A stretch of 64,000 nt of DNA from Ophiodon elongatus (Eukaryota > Chordata > Actinopteri > Perciformes > Hexagrammidae), in contig JACSYO010002116.1 of NCBI GenBank assembly GCA_016806645.1, positions 2,227,501 to 2,291,500 of the forward strand, given 5' to 3'. Below the pieces are notes generated by a model. The model saw only the letters and a list, made by a program, of their open reading frames with translations. It ran no database searches and was not told the origin of the DNA. A program made the translations under genes and the position numbers. The stretch's first letter is position 1, and each line of letters begins with the position of its first letter. This document shows positions 1-10,640 of this stretch, piece by piece.

Positions 1-283
1 TATCGAATCTGACTTCTTGCTGTCATCCGGTTTTGTGCTGTGCATGCAGACCCGTGTAAACATCTCTGTCAAATATTTGTTGACAGGTGTGAGTAGTTAT
101 TAAAGTGCTTTCAAATGCCATCACCTGTCTTGCAACTTGGAAGAAAAAAAAAAACACTCTGGCCTCAATACAAATGTCACACACTTCTCACTACATTCTG
201 TTCCCTTTTAAGGTAAAATAGTTGGTACCACTGAGGTTTTGCAAAGAGATGCAGCACTGAACTTCTCTTCCCCTCTTGTTCAG
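1..283 (+). other. zranb1: zranb1 intron, 3' part
   Basis: Intronic sequence ending in a pyrimidine-rich stretch and CAG acceptor at 281-283. The upstream zranb1 exons, which should encode the three NZF zinc fingers and the ankyrin-like ubiquitin-binding domain, lie outside the window to the left. Nothing else is recognisable here. Confidence 0.8.
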
Positions 284-482
284 AACTCGAGGAGGAGTCG
301 CCCATCATCAACTGGTCCCTGGAGCTCGGGACCAGGCTGGACAGTCGATTGTACGCCCTGTGGAACCGCACGGCCGGGGACTGTCTCCTGGACTCCGTGC
401 TGCAGGCTACATGGGGAATCTACGACAAGGACTCGGTGCTCCGCAAGACCCTCCACGACAGCCTGCACGACTGTTCTCACTG
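284..482 (+). CDS. zranb1: zranb1 exon: OTU domain start with catalytic Cys
   Basis: This is the first zranb1 (TRABID) exon in the window. ZRANB1 is an OTU-family cysteine deubiquitinase that prefers K29- and K33-linked chains and also cleaves K63; it is linked to Wnt signalling. The exon begins with the last two bases of a Glu codon after a CAG acceptor and ends inside a Trp codon (TG|G) at a GTGAGT donor. The peptide starts ELEEESPIINW and continues to HDCSHW. Aligned by residue count to the 708-aa human protein it covers residues 410-476. The nucleophile is the Cys of the GDCLLDS motif, codon 382-384, equivalent to human Cys443. Phase joins perfectly with the next exon (G TTT TAC). Near identity to the vertebrate family leaves little doubt about identity; which teleost paralogue (a or b) cannot be decided here. 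Confidence 0.97.
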
Positions 483-1400
483 GTGAGTGCTGCAGGCCGG
501 GAACCAGCAGCGCAGATTACATAGTGTTGTTGTCCTCAAAAAGACAACCTGTGAACATTACGGCATGCTGATTCGCACTCTGGCATGTTCGTACTGTGTT
601 TAGCAGACTGAATGACATGATGCACCACACACCGATAGTAGAGAGGTACTGATGTCAGCTGTGGTGGTGAGTTGGTGCTCGCATGCTGCTTTTCAGATTT
701 TTTTTTTTTTTAATTAACTGAAACTTTAATTTGGGTGCATATACTGCATTTTTGTATATACATAAACTGCAGTCTGATTTATGTTTTTTTACACTAAATT
801 CTTGACCATAGCAGCATTAGCAAAACATCACGATCTCATTCATGTTTATGTTTTATACTTTAAACATTTAGCCGACTGTTTTCCACTGTAATGTTTACAA
901 AAAGGGAGCAGGTTGAGTTTTAGTGTCTTGCTCGAGGACCTCGAAACAGCTGAATACTTATATTTACATTCAATGGTCTCAAGTTACGTTTTGTTTTCCT
1001 TTAACATTGCATGACTATGTTTGAAATTGGGACATGTGGTTCAGAGGTTGGGATATATACACAAAAATCAAGTCTGGATTGCCGTCTCATGCAGAGATCT
1101 GAGACTTTGATCTAGAAATGAGAGGCTTTGATTCGGGATTTAGACCAGTCACACACATTTTAGTGGAAATAAATAAAGTTGTACTGATTCGACTTGAACA
1201 CAAAAGCCCAGTGTGACTCATGTCTATTTCTAAGAAACTGTGGGTTTTGCAGTGAGAAAATTACTATTTAGATATAATGAGTAATTGCCATCCAACCTAA
1301 ACCACAACCGAGATGAATAGCAGTCACACGCCTTTCAGCACAGATAGGTCAATTAATGTCAACAGACAAAACAGTATTTGTTTGTGTGTGTGGTCTGCAG
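483..1400 (+). other. zranb1: zranb1 intron
   Basis: An AT-rich intron of 918 bp from the GTGAGT donor to a TGCAG acceptor preceded by a T/G-rich stretch. I see no ORF, RNA gene or recognisable repeat in it. Confidence 0.85.
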
Positions 1401-1521
1401 GTTTTACACCCGCTGGAAGGAGTGGGAGTCGTGGTATTCTCAGAGCTTCGGCTTGCACTTTTCCCTTCGGGAGGAGCAGTGGCAGGAAGACTGGGCTTTC
1501 ATCCTTTCCCTGGCTAGTCAG
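1401..1521 (+). CDS. zranb1: zranb1 exon: OTU domain, central part
   Basis: The exon supplies the third base of the split Trp codon and then 40 residues beginning FYTRWKEWESWYSQSF and ending ILSLASQ, phase 0 at a GTACAT donor. It corresponds to about residues 477-516 of human TRABID, between the nucleophile-bearing segment and the AHILRRPI strand region of the OTU fold. Acceptor CTGCAG and donor CAG|GTACAT are both canonical. Differences from human are conservative, for example Lys-Glu for Lys-Asp in the WKEWES stretch. The longer readings around it in other frames have no family match and are shadows. Confidence 0.97.
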
Positions 1522-1791
1522 GTACATGCACATGAAAGCAAACGCACACATTAACATGATGGACAGGAGTTTGATGTGCTTAAAATGCGACATACTAATG
1601 ATGTATGAATTATGCAAGATGCTTTACTGCTCTTACCTGCAGTATACTTGATCTGAAAGTGCATCCTGTCTGGAATGTACATTTATGGAATGTATATTTT
1701 AAAATCTTTGCTTTGTAGTTTCACGGAGCCCCAGCTTTCTAACCCCCCCCCCACCCCACCCCCCTCTTTTGTTTTGCATTTTCTTCTACAG
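1522..1791 (+). other. zranb1: zranb1 short intron with C-rich acceptor tract
   Basis: A 270-bp intron. Its 3' end has a C-rich run (1743-1766) and then TTCTTCTACAG. Nothing else is visible. Confidence 0.85.
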
Positions 1792-1921
1792 CCAGGATCC
1801 AGCTTGGAGCAGACCCACATTTTTGTTCTTGCACACATTCTTCGTAGGCCTATTATCGTCTATGGAGTGAAGTATTATAAAAGTTTCCGTGGCGAAACGC
1901 TTGGGTACACCCGTTTTCAAG
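1792..1921 (+). CDS. zranb1: zranb1 exon: OTU domain core
   Basis: Encodes 43 residues plus the first base of a Gly codon, starting PGSSLEQTHIFVLAHILR and ending ETLGYTRFQ. This is the highly conserved OTU core of TRABID, about human residues 517-559. Acceptor is CTACAG and donor CAAG|GTGAGG. Phase 1 at the 3' end matches the next exon, which begins GT to give Gly-Val-Tyr. Only one or two substitutions from mammals are evident (Ser for Ala in the PGxSL stretch), consistent with strong purifying selection on the catalytic domain. Confidence 0.97.
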
Positions 1922-2195
1922 GTGAGGAGTTATTCGACTATTTGGACTAAAGTTGTTTTGGTTAAATATCATTATGGCAGGAGAAGGACGAGACTTCCTT
2001 TGTGAACAACATGTGTCTGCATCTCTTACATAGCTGACGTAACTGCCCCTCTGGACTGTCAGTAATTGCTATTTACAACGTGTATCAGGCTAGTGTCTTT
2101 TTCATTTCAGGGGTATTTTAGTACTGTGTGACTCGAAATAACATAAACAACATAAAACACAAACCGCTTGTCATTGGAGCAGCGGTAGCGGAATT

Positions 2196-2885
2196 ACAGA
2201 TCCTAAAGTAGTAAAAGTAAAAGTTGAATAAAGTGTGAAAATTCTCCACAACAAGTAAAAGTCCTGCCTTCAAAACGTTACTCAAGTAATAGTGTGTCAG
2301 TACAGTAAAGCTACATTTATGTTCGTATGAAATTCAAACTAATTATTTATTACGCAGAAAAATATTCCCTGCCAGTGTGTTACTATTATATATTTAAATA
2401 TATTATATTATGTTTTTGGAATAATATTATTGCTGCATTAATATGAATGTTGCATTTTACTGCTCTGGATGTTTACAGTTGTGCTCATTTTAACTACTTT
2501 GTACTATGTTGGGTGGTTTAATCTACAGCAATATATCGTATTCTGAGATCATCATATTTGTATCGTCAGTCTTCTGTGAGAACCGTGTATCTCTAAAAAG
2601 TCAACTTTTCATAAGCTCGGAAAAACAGTCCTCTTTTGCATTTTCCAGCTGATCCAATGCATTTTTTAAAATAGTTTATTTAACGTAAGAAGTATGAATA
2701 TTTATTAACCCATTAAGGAACACACAAATCACCAAATTTAGAGGTACAATTGTTTTCACCGGTCAGGAAAAATAAATTGTAATCTCTGTCAGACAAATAG
2801 AGTGGACTTAAGTACAAGTACCTCCAATTTGTTCTGAAGTACAGTACTTGAGTAAATGTACTAAATCACAAGTTGTCCACAACCG
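2196..2885 (-). repeat. ACTTAAGTAC-type dispersed element, reverse copy
   Basis: Ends in the typical terminal block with GACTTAAGTACAAGTACC followed by GTACTTGAGTAAATGTAC, and opens with AAAAGTAAAAGT and TTACTCAAGTAATA blocks. The family is widespread in teleost genomes and looks like a non-autonomous DNA transposon. Orientation is opposite to the copy at 3353. Ends are approximate. Confidence 0.6.
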
Positions 2886-3352
2886 CATAGGAGCACACAT
2901 GTAGAAGTGATGCTGTTGAGTTTGTCACACACACCTAGATAGATGTGAACATGTGTAAGCCATCAGAAACAACCCCGTGAGCGTGGAGAGCCGGTCTACG
3001 TTTATGGCTCGCAGTAAAACAGCCTGCTTTCGGTTTGTCTGCTGAGTGATGCTGCACGGGGGATGATGAAAGTGCTCCGTAATGGCCAACCGCTTGTTGT
3101 AAAGCCTGCCTGATGGATCCGTGATTTACTGTTGCCAGGAGCCAATGTAAAACACACCGAGGGAGGCGTGCGTTTGGTTGCCTATAGAGAAGGAGGACAG
3201 CTCTGTTAAAATGGTGACCAAGTGAACCCAGTAAAAACCCAGTCGTTACTGGAAGAGGAGAATAGGCTTCTCAATTATCATGGAACTGGAGGAATATTAA
3301 ACATGAGCAGATGTTTTGTGCACAACCAGAATGTCATTGACAATGGTCCAGT

Positions 3353-3590
3353 GGTGGAATGTAACTAAATACATTTACTGTACTTAAGTGGGATACTTCT
3401 ACTTTACTTGAGTATTTCCATTTTCTGCTTCTTTATACTTGGATTTTAGAGGAAAAAAAAAACACTTTTTTAAGTCACTTATTTGACAGCGATGATTACT
3501 AGTTACTTTGCAGATTAAGATTTAACGTACAATAGGAATAAATTGTAAAACACAATGCATTATTACAGATTAAACTGTGCAACAGTATAT
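3353..3590 (+). repeat. ACTTAAGTAC-type dispersed element, truncated copy
   Basis: Starts with the recognisable terminal block GTGGTGGAATGTAACTAA, then TACTTTACTTGAGTATTTCC, and includes TTACTAGTTACTTTGCAG further in. The copy is shorter than its partner and lacks the far end. Confidence 0.65.
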
Positions 3591-3591
3591 T

Positions 3592-3710
3592 AGGGCTGCA
3601 GCCTTTTTTTTGTATTTTTTCAATTGGTCAAATCTCATGACTAATTTATTGATTGATGTGAAGATTATTGTTTTATTTATATAACAATTTACCCATAATA
3701 AATATCAAAA
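3592..3710 (+). repeat. GGGCTGCAACTAA-type element remnant
   Basis: Begins TTAGGGCTGCAGCC and continues with AT-rich sequence of the family that usually contains GATTAATC-like blocks. Degraded, with the far end unclear. Confidence 0.45.
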
Positions 3711-3726
3711 ATATTGACTCTTTAAT

Positions 3727-4205
3727 AGTATTTCCTAAAAATGTCATAAAAAGTCATAATGTAGTATGTCAGAAAAATGTCACCAATCAATTAAGTTTTA
3801 TTTATATAGCTCCTGTCAAACAAATCAAATGCAATTCAAAGTGCCTTACAAATGATTGACGAGAGGAAAATGGAGAGAAGATGAAGAGACTAACTACTGG
3901 CTCTGTGCGAGTTCCACCCAGAATCCTTTAGCGGTGCGTAGTTAGCTGTTCTGAGATTAGAGAAACGGGTCAGTCACACTATGACGAGCGCAGATGAAAC
4001 AACGGAGGTGAAAAACCCAGCTGCTGCTTCAACAGCAAGTCATAGCATAGTGTGTCATAAATAGTCAGAGTATAGTATATCATAAAAATATCATATGTCA
4101 AGAAAGTGTAATTCATAAAGTCATAGTAGGGTATGTCATAAAAATAAGTCATAGTATGTCATAAGAATGCAATAGTATAATGTGTCATAGAACCATCATG
4201 GTATA
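3727..4205 (+). repeat. GTCATAG-type degenerate tandem array, interrupted
   Basis: Units built from GTCATAGTATAGTATGTCA and AAAAATGTCATAA occupy 3727-3783 and about 4033-4205. Between them lies about 250 bp that is not of the array and contains a TTTATTTATATAGC block near 3797, a common end motif in fish retroelements. The same unit makes up the large array at 7880-9580. Confidence 0.7.
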
Positions 4206-4990
4206 ATTTGCAGAACTCTGCACCACATTGTTGGGTCTGTGCTTTGATTGGGCTCAGACACTTTTGCAACACACGTTATTGAAGTAATTGATTACAGAAA
4301 TACGGTGATTTGCATGAGTCGCCCCAATCCTTCAGTATATAAGTAAGTTTAAAATCTGCATCATTGAAAATAATGCTACAATGTACCTCTTCCACTGCAA
4401 GCAATGAATACATTTTGATGTATTTGATGTTTGATTGATTATTCTTTTACCTTGTTAAGATTTTGAATGCTGAACATTTACTTGTAAAGGAGTATTTCGA
4501 CTGTGGTATGGCTTCTTTTACTAACATAAAGGATATGAATACTTTAGAATCTGATCACTGAGCAATTTAAACATTATGATTATTAAAAGAACGTGTGTAA
4601 GTAGGAACGTTTTATTGAAATAAAATATTTAATGTAAGTGTACTAAATATTTAATTTAAGTATATTTAGCTTGGTCCCAAAAGGCATTAACAGCATTGGC
4701 AGCTTTTACCCTTGAACAAAGCCTCAAGACCCATGGAAGCGTGGTGTCAATTGTGAAATTGTTTGAATGAGCGGTTCTGGAGAAAGCTGCAAGCAGCAAT
4801 ACCAGAGGCCAAGGGGCAGTTGGCCCCTTCCGAACAGGCACATTTTGAGAATTAAAACATTTTTTAAAGAATTAATTATACTCAAACAATATACAACAAA
4901 GATAGTCACATATAGCAAAATGAATTGAACCTAAATCCAAAGTGGACATATCATGCCAAATCTAGATTTTCATAAAGACATCATAACTTA

Positions 4991-5122
4991 TTCTCTCTCT
5001 CTCTCTTTCTTTCTCTTTCTCTCTCTTTCTTTCTCTTTCTCTCTCTTTCTTTCTCTCTCTCTTTCTCTTTCTCTTTCTCTTTCTCTTTCTCTTTCTCGCT
5101 CTCTCTCTCTCCCCCCCCCCCA
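4991..5122 (+). repeat. CT/TTTCTC microsatellite forming the polypyrimidine tract
   Basis: About 130 bp of almost pure pyrimidine (CTCTCT, TTTCTC and finally a run of C) ending in the CAG acceptor of the next zranb1 exon. Translated readings of this tract are artefacts of low complexity. Confidence 0.95.
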
Positions 5123-5123
5123 G

Positions 5124-5353
5124 GTGTGTACTTGCCCCTTTTGTGGGAGCAGAGTTTCTGCTGGAAGAGCCCCATTGCTCTGGGCTACACGCGGGGCCAC
5201 TTCTCAGCACTGGTGGCCATGGAGAACGATGGCTTCGACAATCGCGGCGCGGGCGCCAACCTCAACACAGACGACGACGTGACCGTCACGTTCCTGCCGT
5301 TGGTCGACAGTGAGAGGAAGCTGCTTCACATTCACTTCCTCTCAGCGCAGGAA
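5124..5353 (+). CDS. zranb1: zranb1 exon: OTU domain with catalytic His
   Basis: Encodes the remainder of a Gly codon and 76 residues starting VYLPLLWEQSFCWKSPIALG. The catalytic His sits in YTRGHFSALV at codon 5198-5200, equivalent to human His585. The NTDDDVTVTFLPLVDSERK stretch closes the OTU fold, and the exon ends HFLSAQE at a GTAAGC donor, phase 0. Substitutions compared with human are conservative (Phe-Asp for Tyr-Gly after MENDG, Val for Ile in DDVTVTF). The acceptor is preceded by an unusually long pyrimidine microsatellite. Confidence 0.97.
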
Positions 5354-5583
5354 GTAAGCTCCCCACTGTGTCTACACAATTCTTGTTTGTCCTAGAATTT
5401 ATCTTGTGGATGATGTTTTTCGTTACGGGCATGAAATTGGTTTACTTGCCGCTTTGAGTTTCTATCCTCCGTGTCGGTGCTAGTTTAAGAGACGATGCTT
5501 CAGCAGGTGTACATGATATCCTCAATTTAGGCGAGTGATATTGCTCCCTCTGATGGCCTTATTGGTTTCCCCTTGTCCTCCAG
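5354..5583 (+). other. zranb1: zranb1 last intron
   Basis: A 230-bp intron between a GTAAGC donor and a CCTCCAG acceptor. No other feature is visible. Confidence 0.9.
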
Positions 5584-5802
5584 ATGGGTAATGAAGAGCA
5601 ACAGGAGAAGCTGCTGCGAGAGTGGCTGGACTGCTGCGTGACGGAGGGCGGCGTTCTGGTGGCTCTTCAGAAAAGCTCCCGCCGCCGCAACCACCCGCTT
5701 GTTACCCAGATGGTGGAGAAGTGGCTGGACGGCTACCGGCAGATCCGCCCCTGTGCCTCTTTGTCTGACGGCGAAGAGGAGGAAGACGACGATGACGAGT
5801 GA
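5584..5802 (+). CDS. zranb1: zranb1 last coding exon and stop
   Basis: Encodes 72 residues, MGNEEQQEKLLREWLDCC to an acidic tail SLSDGEEEEDDDDE, then TGA at 5800-5802. The first Met is internal (Leu in human), not a start. The segment is the helical end of the catalytic region followed by the acidic C-terminus typical of TRABID. By residue count the protein ends exactly where the 708-aa human protein ends, so there is no indel across the 299 residues encoded in this window. Confidence 0.97.
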   Translation: MGNEEQQEKLLREWLDCCVTEGGVLVALQKSSRRRNHPLVTQMVEKWLDGYRQIRPCASLSDGEEEEDDDDE

Positions 5803-6056
5803 CAAAACTGAAGCGCGGGAGTAGGGGCGTTTTTCTTAATTTTTTTTTTCCTTTCCTTACACGGACAAACTGTGAAAGCCTTCAGGAGAAAACAGGGAAC
5901 CACGAGCCCCCACCCCACCACCTCAAACAGGAGACACTGCTACTCTTCTAGCACATGCGGACACTCGGACATACACTTAAAACACATCTAACACTTAACT
6001 CGGACAAAAATGAGACTGAACAACTCAACTGCTGCCAAACACCGATTTGGGGAGAG

Positions 6057-6062
6057 AATAAA
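6057..6062 (+). terminator. zranb1: Possible proximal polyadenylation signal of zranb1
   Basis: AATAAA about 255 bp after the stop codon, followed by TTTTGATTTG repeats that are T/G-rich. Could generate a short 3' UTR. Confidence 0.4.
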
Positions 6063-7347
6063 GGTTTACAAATGCAAATTACCTTTTGATTTGTTTTGAT
6101 TTGTTTTGATTTTCAAATGTAAAGGAAAAAAAGGATTCTTTATCCATAGATGTAAATGCATGTGGTTGTTTTAAAAAGAGTATAAGGAAATATACCAGCA
6201 TTGATTCAACTCAACACTTTATATCTGTTCAGTGTGGGCACTGACAAAAGCACACTTCCAAATTTATCTTTTTGATGTTTTAAGAGTTGGCTTGTTTCTC
6301 ATTTTGTTTTTGAATGGGCTGGGACGAAGCCAATAAATATCATTATCTTTAGAAAACCAGAGATTGTGTAATACTAAATGACTTAAATCCTTATTACTAA
6401 GCATTGCACATTTATTAAAACATTTCTATATAAATACAGTATCATTGCTTGAATTAAGGTCGTATATGAAGCTCTTGAAAAGGGAGATTTTCCCTTCACA
6501 AGTCAAATCTACACTCATGTTTTATCACACAAACATTCATGTTGGATCTTTTGGTTTACCTTTTTTCAGACTGATTGAACTGAGAAGTTGTGTGTGCGTG
6601 TTTTTTTTTTTTTTTGTTTTTTTTATCTTCTCTGAACTTACTCAACATATTTATTATTTTGAAACTTATATAAGCTAATAAGAGCTTTCTTCTGTATGTT
6701 TTGTTTTTCTTCTCCTTTTTGTGGTTTTGTTAATTATTCTCTCAAACTTGATGAAGACTCGTTGCACAGAAACACTGTTGCTGTGAAGAAAGAACCAATC
6801 AATGACCATCAATGAAAAGTTTACTTGCATTGTTGTGTGTGATTTAGTACCTCATCTGGATGCCTAAAATCTGGTGCTTTTCTTTGGGCAGGCGAGTTTG
6901 AGACATTAAGCCCCAAGTCACACTTGTCTCATCGTTGTCTCCCATTTCCTCTTTGTCCCTTTTTTTCCTCTTAGCATTTGTTGTCAAGGTCACCCTCATG
7001 GTACATGTCAGATCACCTCTGTAACTCCTGTTTGTTGTCATTATGTGAACCCATCTTTACGTTTTTGATTAAGGTCGTTGTGAGACTGCAACATATGAAA
7101 CCAAAGCTGACAGGAAAAAAAGAAAAAAAAACTTTTTTGCTGTGAATGTTTTGCTTTTTGTTTTTTCTTGCCATTGCGTACTGTAACTTTTGTGTTTCAT
7201 TCAAGTCATACACGTTTTGAGCATCACTTGTATGTTGCTTTGTATTTATGCAATAGTTGCAGTTGTGACTATGATGGTTTGTGGATTTAGGCCTGACTTT
7301 ACTATACAGAGTGTAACGCAATGAACAGGCAAAATAAGGAAAAAAAA

Positions 7348-7353
7348 AATAAA
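7348..7353 (+). terminator. zranb1: Possible distal polyadenylation signal of zranb1
   Basis: AATAAA with a downstream GT-rich element at about 7382-7398. It is the last good signal before the tandem array. Confidence 0.5.
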
Positions 7354-7879
7354 GGAAACCCTTTTTGAATGTCCAACTAAGCTGTGTTCTGTCTGATATT
7401 CTTATTTATTAGCTCTGTTACTTCATGTATACGTTTATGCTGTGATTTACTGATCTTAACACAACCCGTTATGTCATTAGAGGTGTGTCTTTAAATATGA
7501 CTGTTACCTTTACAGTAGGTCAATTATGCCCAGTTTTTGAAGCATTTCTAACTTAACTCATGTGTCTATGATTGTAGCACCCTCTACTGGATTTACAATT
7601 TGTGACCATAATACAAACGGCCCAGTTGTATAATTTTTATAATTAAGACTTGTTTTATTTATTTACCTATTTAGCATTTTAAAGCTTCTACAAACATTAA
7701 ATAAATTGTTCAAACACACTATAATGTAGTTGTAAGCAGATGTAAGGATATATTTAAGTGTATAAATGTATTTGTCAATAATTATAAATTCTCCCATGAA
7801 GCATCTATAGCTGGTGTATGAACAGCTAATAAATGATTGATAGTATTTTCTTTGGCTGTAATAATACATTATTCACACA

Positions 7880-9580
7880 CATCTCATAGTATATGACTTT
7901 TACGCATGTTGAAACAAGTAATGAAAAAAATCATAAAATGTCATAGTATTTTAAATGAGGTGATAAAATAAGTCATAGTATATATAACATGTCGAAAAAA
8001 GTTATAGAATATGAAGTAATTTTATATTATACAATGTCTTACAGCATTTTTTTTAAAGTCATAGAAAAAATATATAAAAGTGTTAGAGTATGTTGAAAAA
8101 GTCAGATTATAGCATGTCAGAAAAAGTTATAGAATACCATAAAATGTAATTTTATTTTTTTCAAAAAAAAGTAATAAACATCATAAAATGTGATTGTGTA
8201 GTATATTTTAAAATTCATGAAATGTCAAAGCATAGCATGTGAAAAACAAAATAGTCTTGGTAGAGCATGTTGAAAAAAGTAATATAAAAGGTCATGTTAT
8301 TGCATGTCGAAAAAAAGAATCCTAATAAAGTAACAGAATAGAATTTAAATAAGAATAGCATGTTGAAATAAGTTAAAATCATGCTGTACTATGTGAAAAA
8401 AATCCTGAAAAAAATCATAGTACAGCTTGTTGAAAAAAGACAAAAAAAAGTAAGTATTGTATGTTGTTGTCATAGTTATAGTTATAGTATAGCATATCAT
8501 AAAACATCATACAAAGTTATTGTTTAGCCTTTCATAACTGTCATAATACAGTATGTCAGAAAAAGGTCATCACAAAATCAGAAGTACATCATAACAATGT
8601 CAAGAAAGTAAAAAGAGACATGATATATTTTGTCATAAAAGAAACAGAATAGCATGTAATAAAAAAGTTATAAAAGATACAGTAAAGTATGTCATAGAAA
8701 TATCATATTCTAGTATTTCTGAAAAAAGACTTTAAAAAGACAGATTATAGTTTGCCATAAAAATGTAATTAAAAAGTGATAAAAAATAAATGTTACAGTA
8801 TGTCAATAAAGCCAATATGATGTCAATACGAGTCATTGTATAGTAGTTCATATAAAGTCATACAAAAGTCAAAGTAATGTATGTCAGAAAATGTGTTAAA
8901 AATATCTGACAAAAGTCATGGTATATAGTATGTCATCACACGAAAAAGTCAAAGTACAACATAAAAAGGTTATAAATAAGCCATAGTATGCTATAACATA
9001 AAAAAAGTCATAACAAGTAATTGTATAGTATTTCATAAAAATATCAGAAAACAATGTCAAAGTATACCAGGAAACAACAGACAGAAAAAAAGTCATAGCA
9101 TAATATGTCTAAAGTAGTCATAGTATAGTATGTCTAAAAAATATCACAAAAAAGTTATTTAAAAAATGTCAGTTTTGAAAGCCAAAAAGAAAAAGATCAT
9201 AGTTTAGTAAGTCAGAAACTAGTTATAAGTTATAAGTCAAACTATAATATGTAATTAAAATGTCAAAAATTAATCATTGTCTATTATGTAAAAAAAAGAG
9301 TAAAATTAATGTTCAATGTTTTAAAAGTCATAGTATAGTATGTCACAAAAACTTGATAAAAAACAAAAAAATATGTCAGTAAAAGGTTAGCGTATAGTAG
9401 GTCAGAAAAAAGTCATGAGAAAGTCATGGTATAGCATGTCATAAGTCATCAGAGTGTAGTATGTCATAAAAATGTCATAAAAGTCTTGGTATAATATGTC
9501 AGAAAAATATCATAGTATAGTATTCCAGAAGAAAGTCTTCAGTAAAAGATAACATAAAAACATCAGAAAAACTTTAATTT
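7880..9580 (+). repeat. GTCATAG-type degenerate minisatellite array, 1.7 kb
   Basis: Dozens of imperfect units alternate GTCATAGTATAGTATGTCA-like blocks with AAAAA and ATGTCATAAAA blocks. Unit spacing and sequence have drifted, so the array is old. The + strand carries the same unit orientation as the smaller array inside the zranb1 intron at 3727-4205. Boundaries are approximate. Confidence 0.85.
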
Positions 9581-9823
9581 TGAACCCAACTCAAGCTATG
9601 ATAGGGCATAGCCATCTCTGTTATGATTTATTCATTTTCAAATTAACCTGCACATTAATGTAATAATTTAGGCATTTATTTCAACACTTCATTCTTAATT
9701 ATTAAATTTGTTTATTTGAGTTTATTGTGAGTTATTTATGTATTCATTATTATGGCAGCTTAAGTCCTTCACACAGTGTTACCTCTACACTTGGGGGCAG
9801 CACAAACAGACTGTAAACATAAC

Positions 9824-9883
9824 ATCTGACATCTTTTAGGTTGCTATGGCAATATCTGACATCTTTTAGGTTGCTATGGCAAT
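9824..9883 (+). repeat. Perfect 30-bp tandem duplication
   Basis: Two identical adjacent 30-bp units, each beginning ATCTGACATCTTTTAGG and ending CTATGGCAAT (9824-9853 and 9854-9883). No divergence, so the duplication is recent or is being homogenised. Confidence 0.97.
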
Positions 9884-10640
9884 AACAAGAGCAGTTTAGA
9901 GCAGGGGCTTTCTAATAACAACCGTAAGTTGGTTATTGTAGTTTTAAAAAATTACTTATTCTCCTCTTTGTTAAATCTGCACACACAAACATGATACATG
10001 CATTTTTAGGCGAGGTATGACTTTCACTTTCCAAGGATATCATTATCTCCAATGTCCATTCCAATAAATGTTCATAAATCTGCTTAGAATAATAGAAAAA
10101 AGACTCATCTTTTTACTTCAGAACTTCAGAATCAGCACGTTTATTTGATCTCTACAGTATCAAAGTTATCCAGTGATGGTTGTCTGTATATTAATGGGTA
10201 CATTGCAAACAGGAACTGCTAATAGCTAATCATCATACTGTTAATGATGCCAATTTGCCAAACTGTTAACAATTATAGGCAAAAAAAAAAAAACAGGGCT
10301 CAAATAACTCAGCATGACTTACGAAATGCAAAATTACGAAATAACACTTCCTGTTAACAAGAATTATGGGTATTTCCAAAAGTTAGAACATGATTATCTA
10401 CCAAATATAAGTAAGAAAGAATAATAGGAGTGACAAAATCCATTATTATGAACTTTTTTATGTTTGTTGCACAATAAATAATTTTTGACATAACTGACAT
10501 TGACAGCGTCAGACTTTGAAAACCGCCTTTTGGAGGATTTTTAAGCATCTTTTAAATAACTGTAAAAAAAAAAAATGTGAAGAAAAAAAATTCATATCCC
10601 ACAAATGTTCCACAGAGCCAATCATCAATCAGAACAGTAA

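Larger units (their letters stand above)
1922..5123 (+). other. zranb1: zranb1 intron rich in dispersed repeats
   Basis: A 3.2-kb intron. It contains two oppositely oriented copies of the teleost ACTTAAGTAC-type element (about 2196-2885 and 3353-3590), a remnant of the GGGCTGCAACTAA-type element (about 3592-3710), a GTCATAG-type tandem array split by an insertion (3727-4205), and a long CT-rich tract (4991-5122) that runs straight into the next acceptor. Confidence 0.8.
5803..7375 (+). other. zranb1: zranb1 3' UTR (predicted)
   Basis: AT-rich sequence without coding potential downstream of the stop. AATAAA hexamers lie at 6057-6062, 6332-6337 and 7348-7353. The last is followed by a GT-rich stretch (GCTGTGTTCTGTCTG), the best configuration for the distal cleavage site, giving an end near 7375. 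The nearer two could give short 3' UTR forms. Extent is inferred, not observed. Confidence 0.6.
7376..10640. other. Intergenic region between the convergent 3' ends
   Basis: Very AT-rich and without coding potential. It is dominated by the GTCATAG-type array (7880-9580) and has a perfect 30-bp tandem duplication at 9824-9883. Both flanking genes end towards it, so no promoter is expected. Confidence 0.7.
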
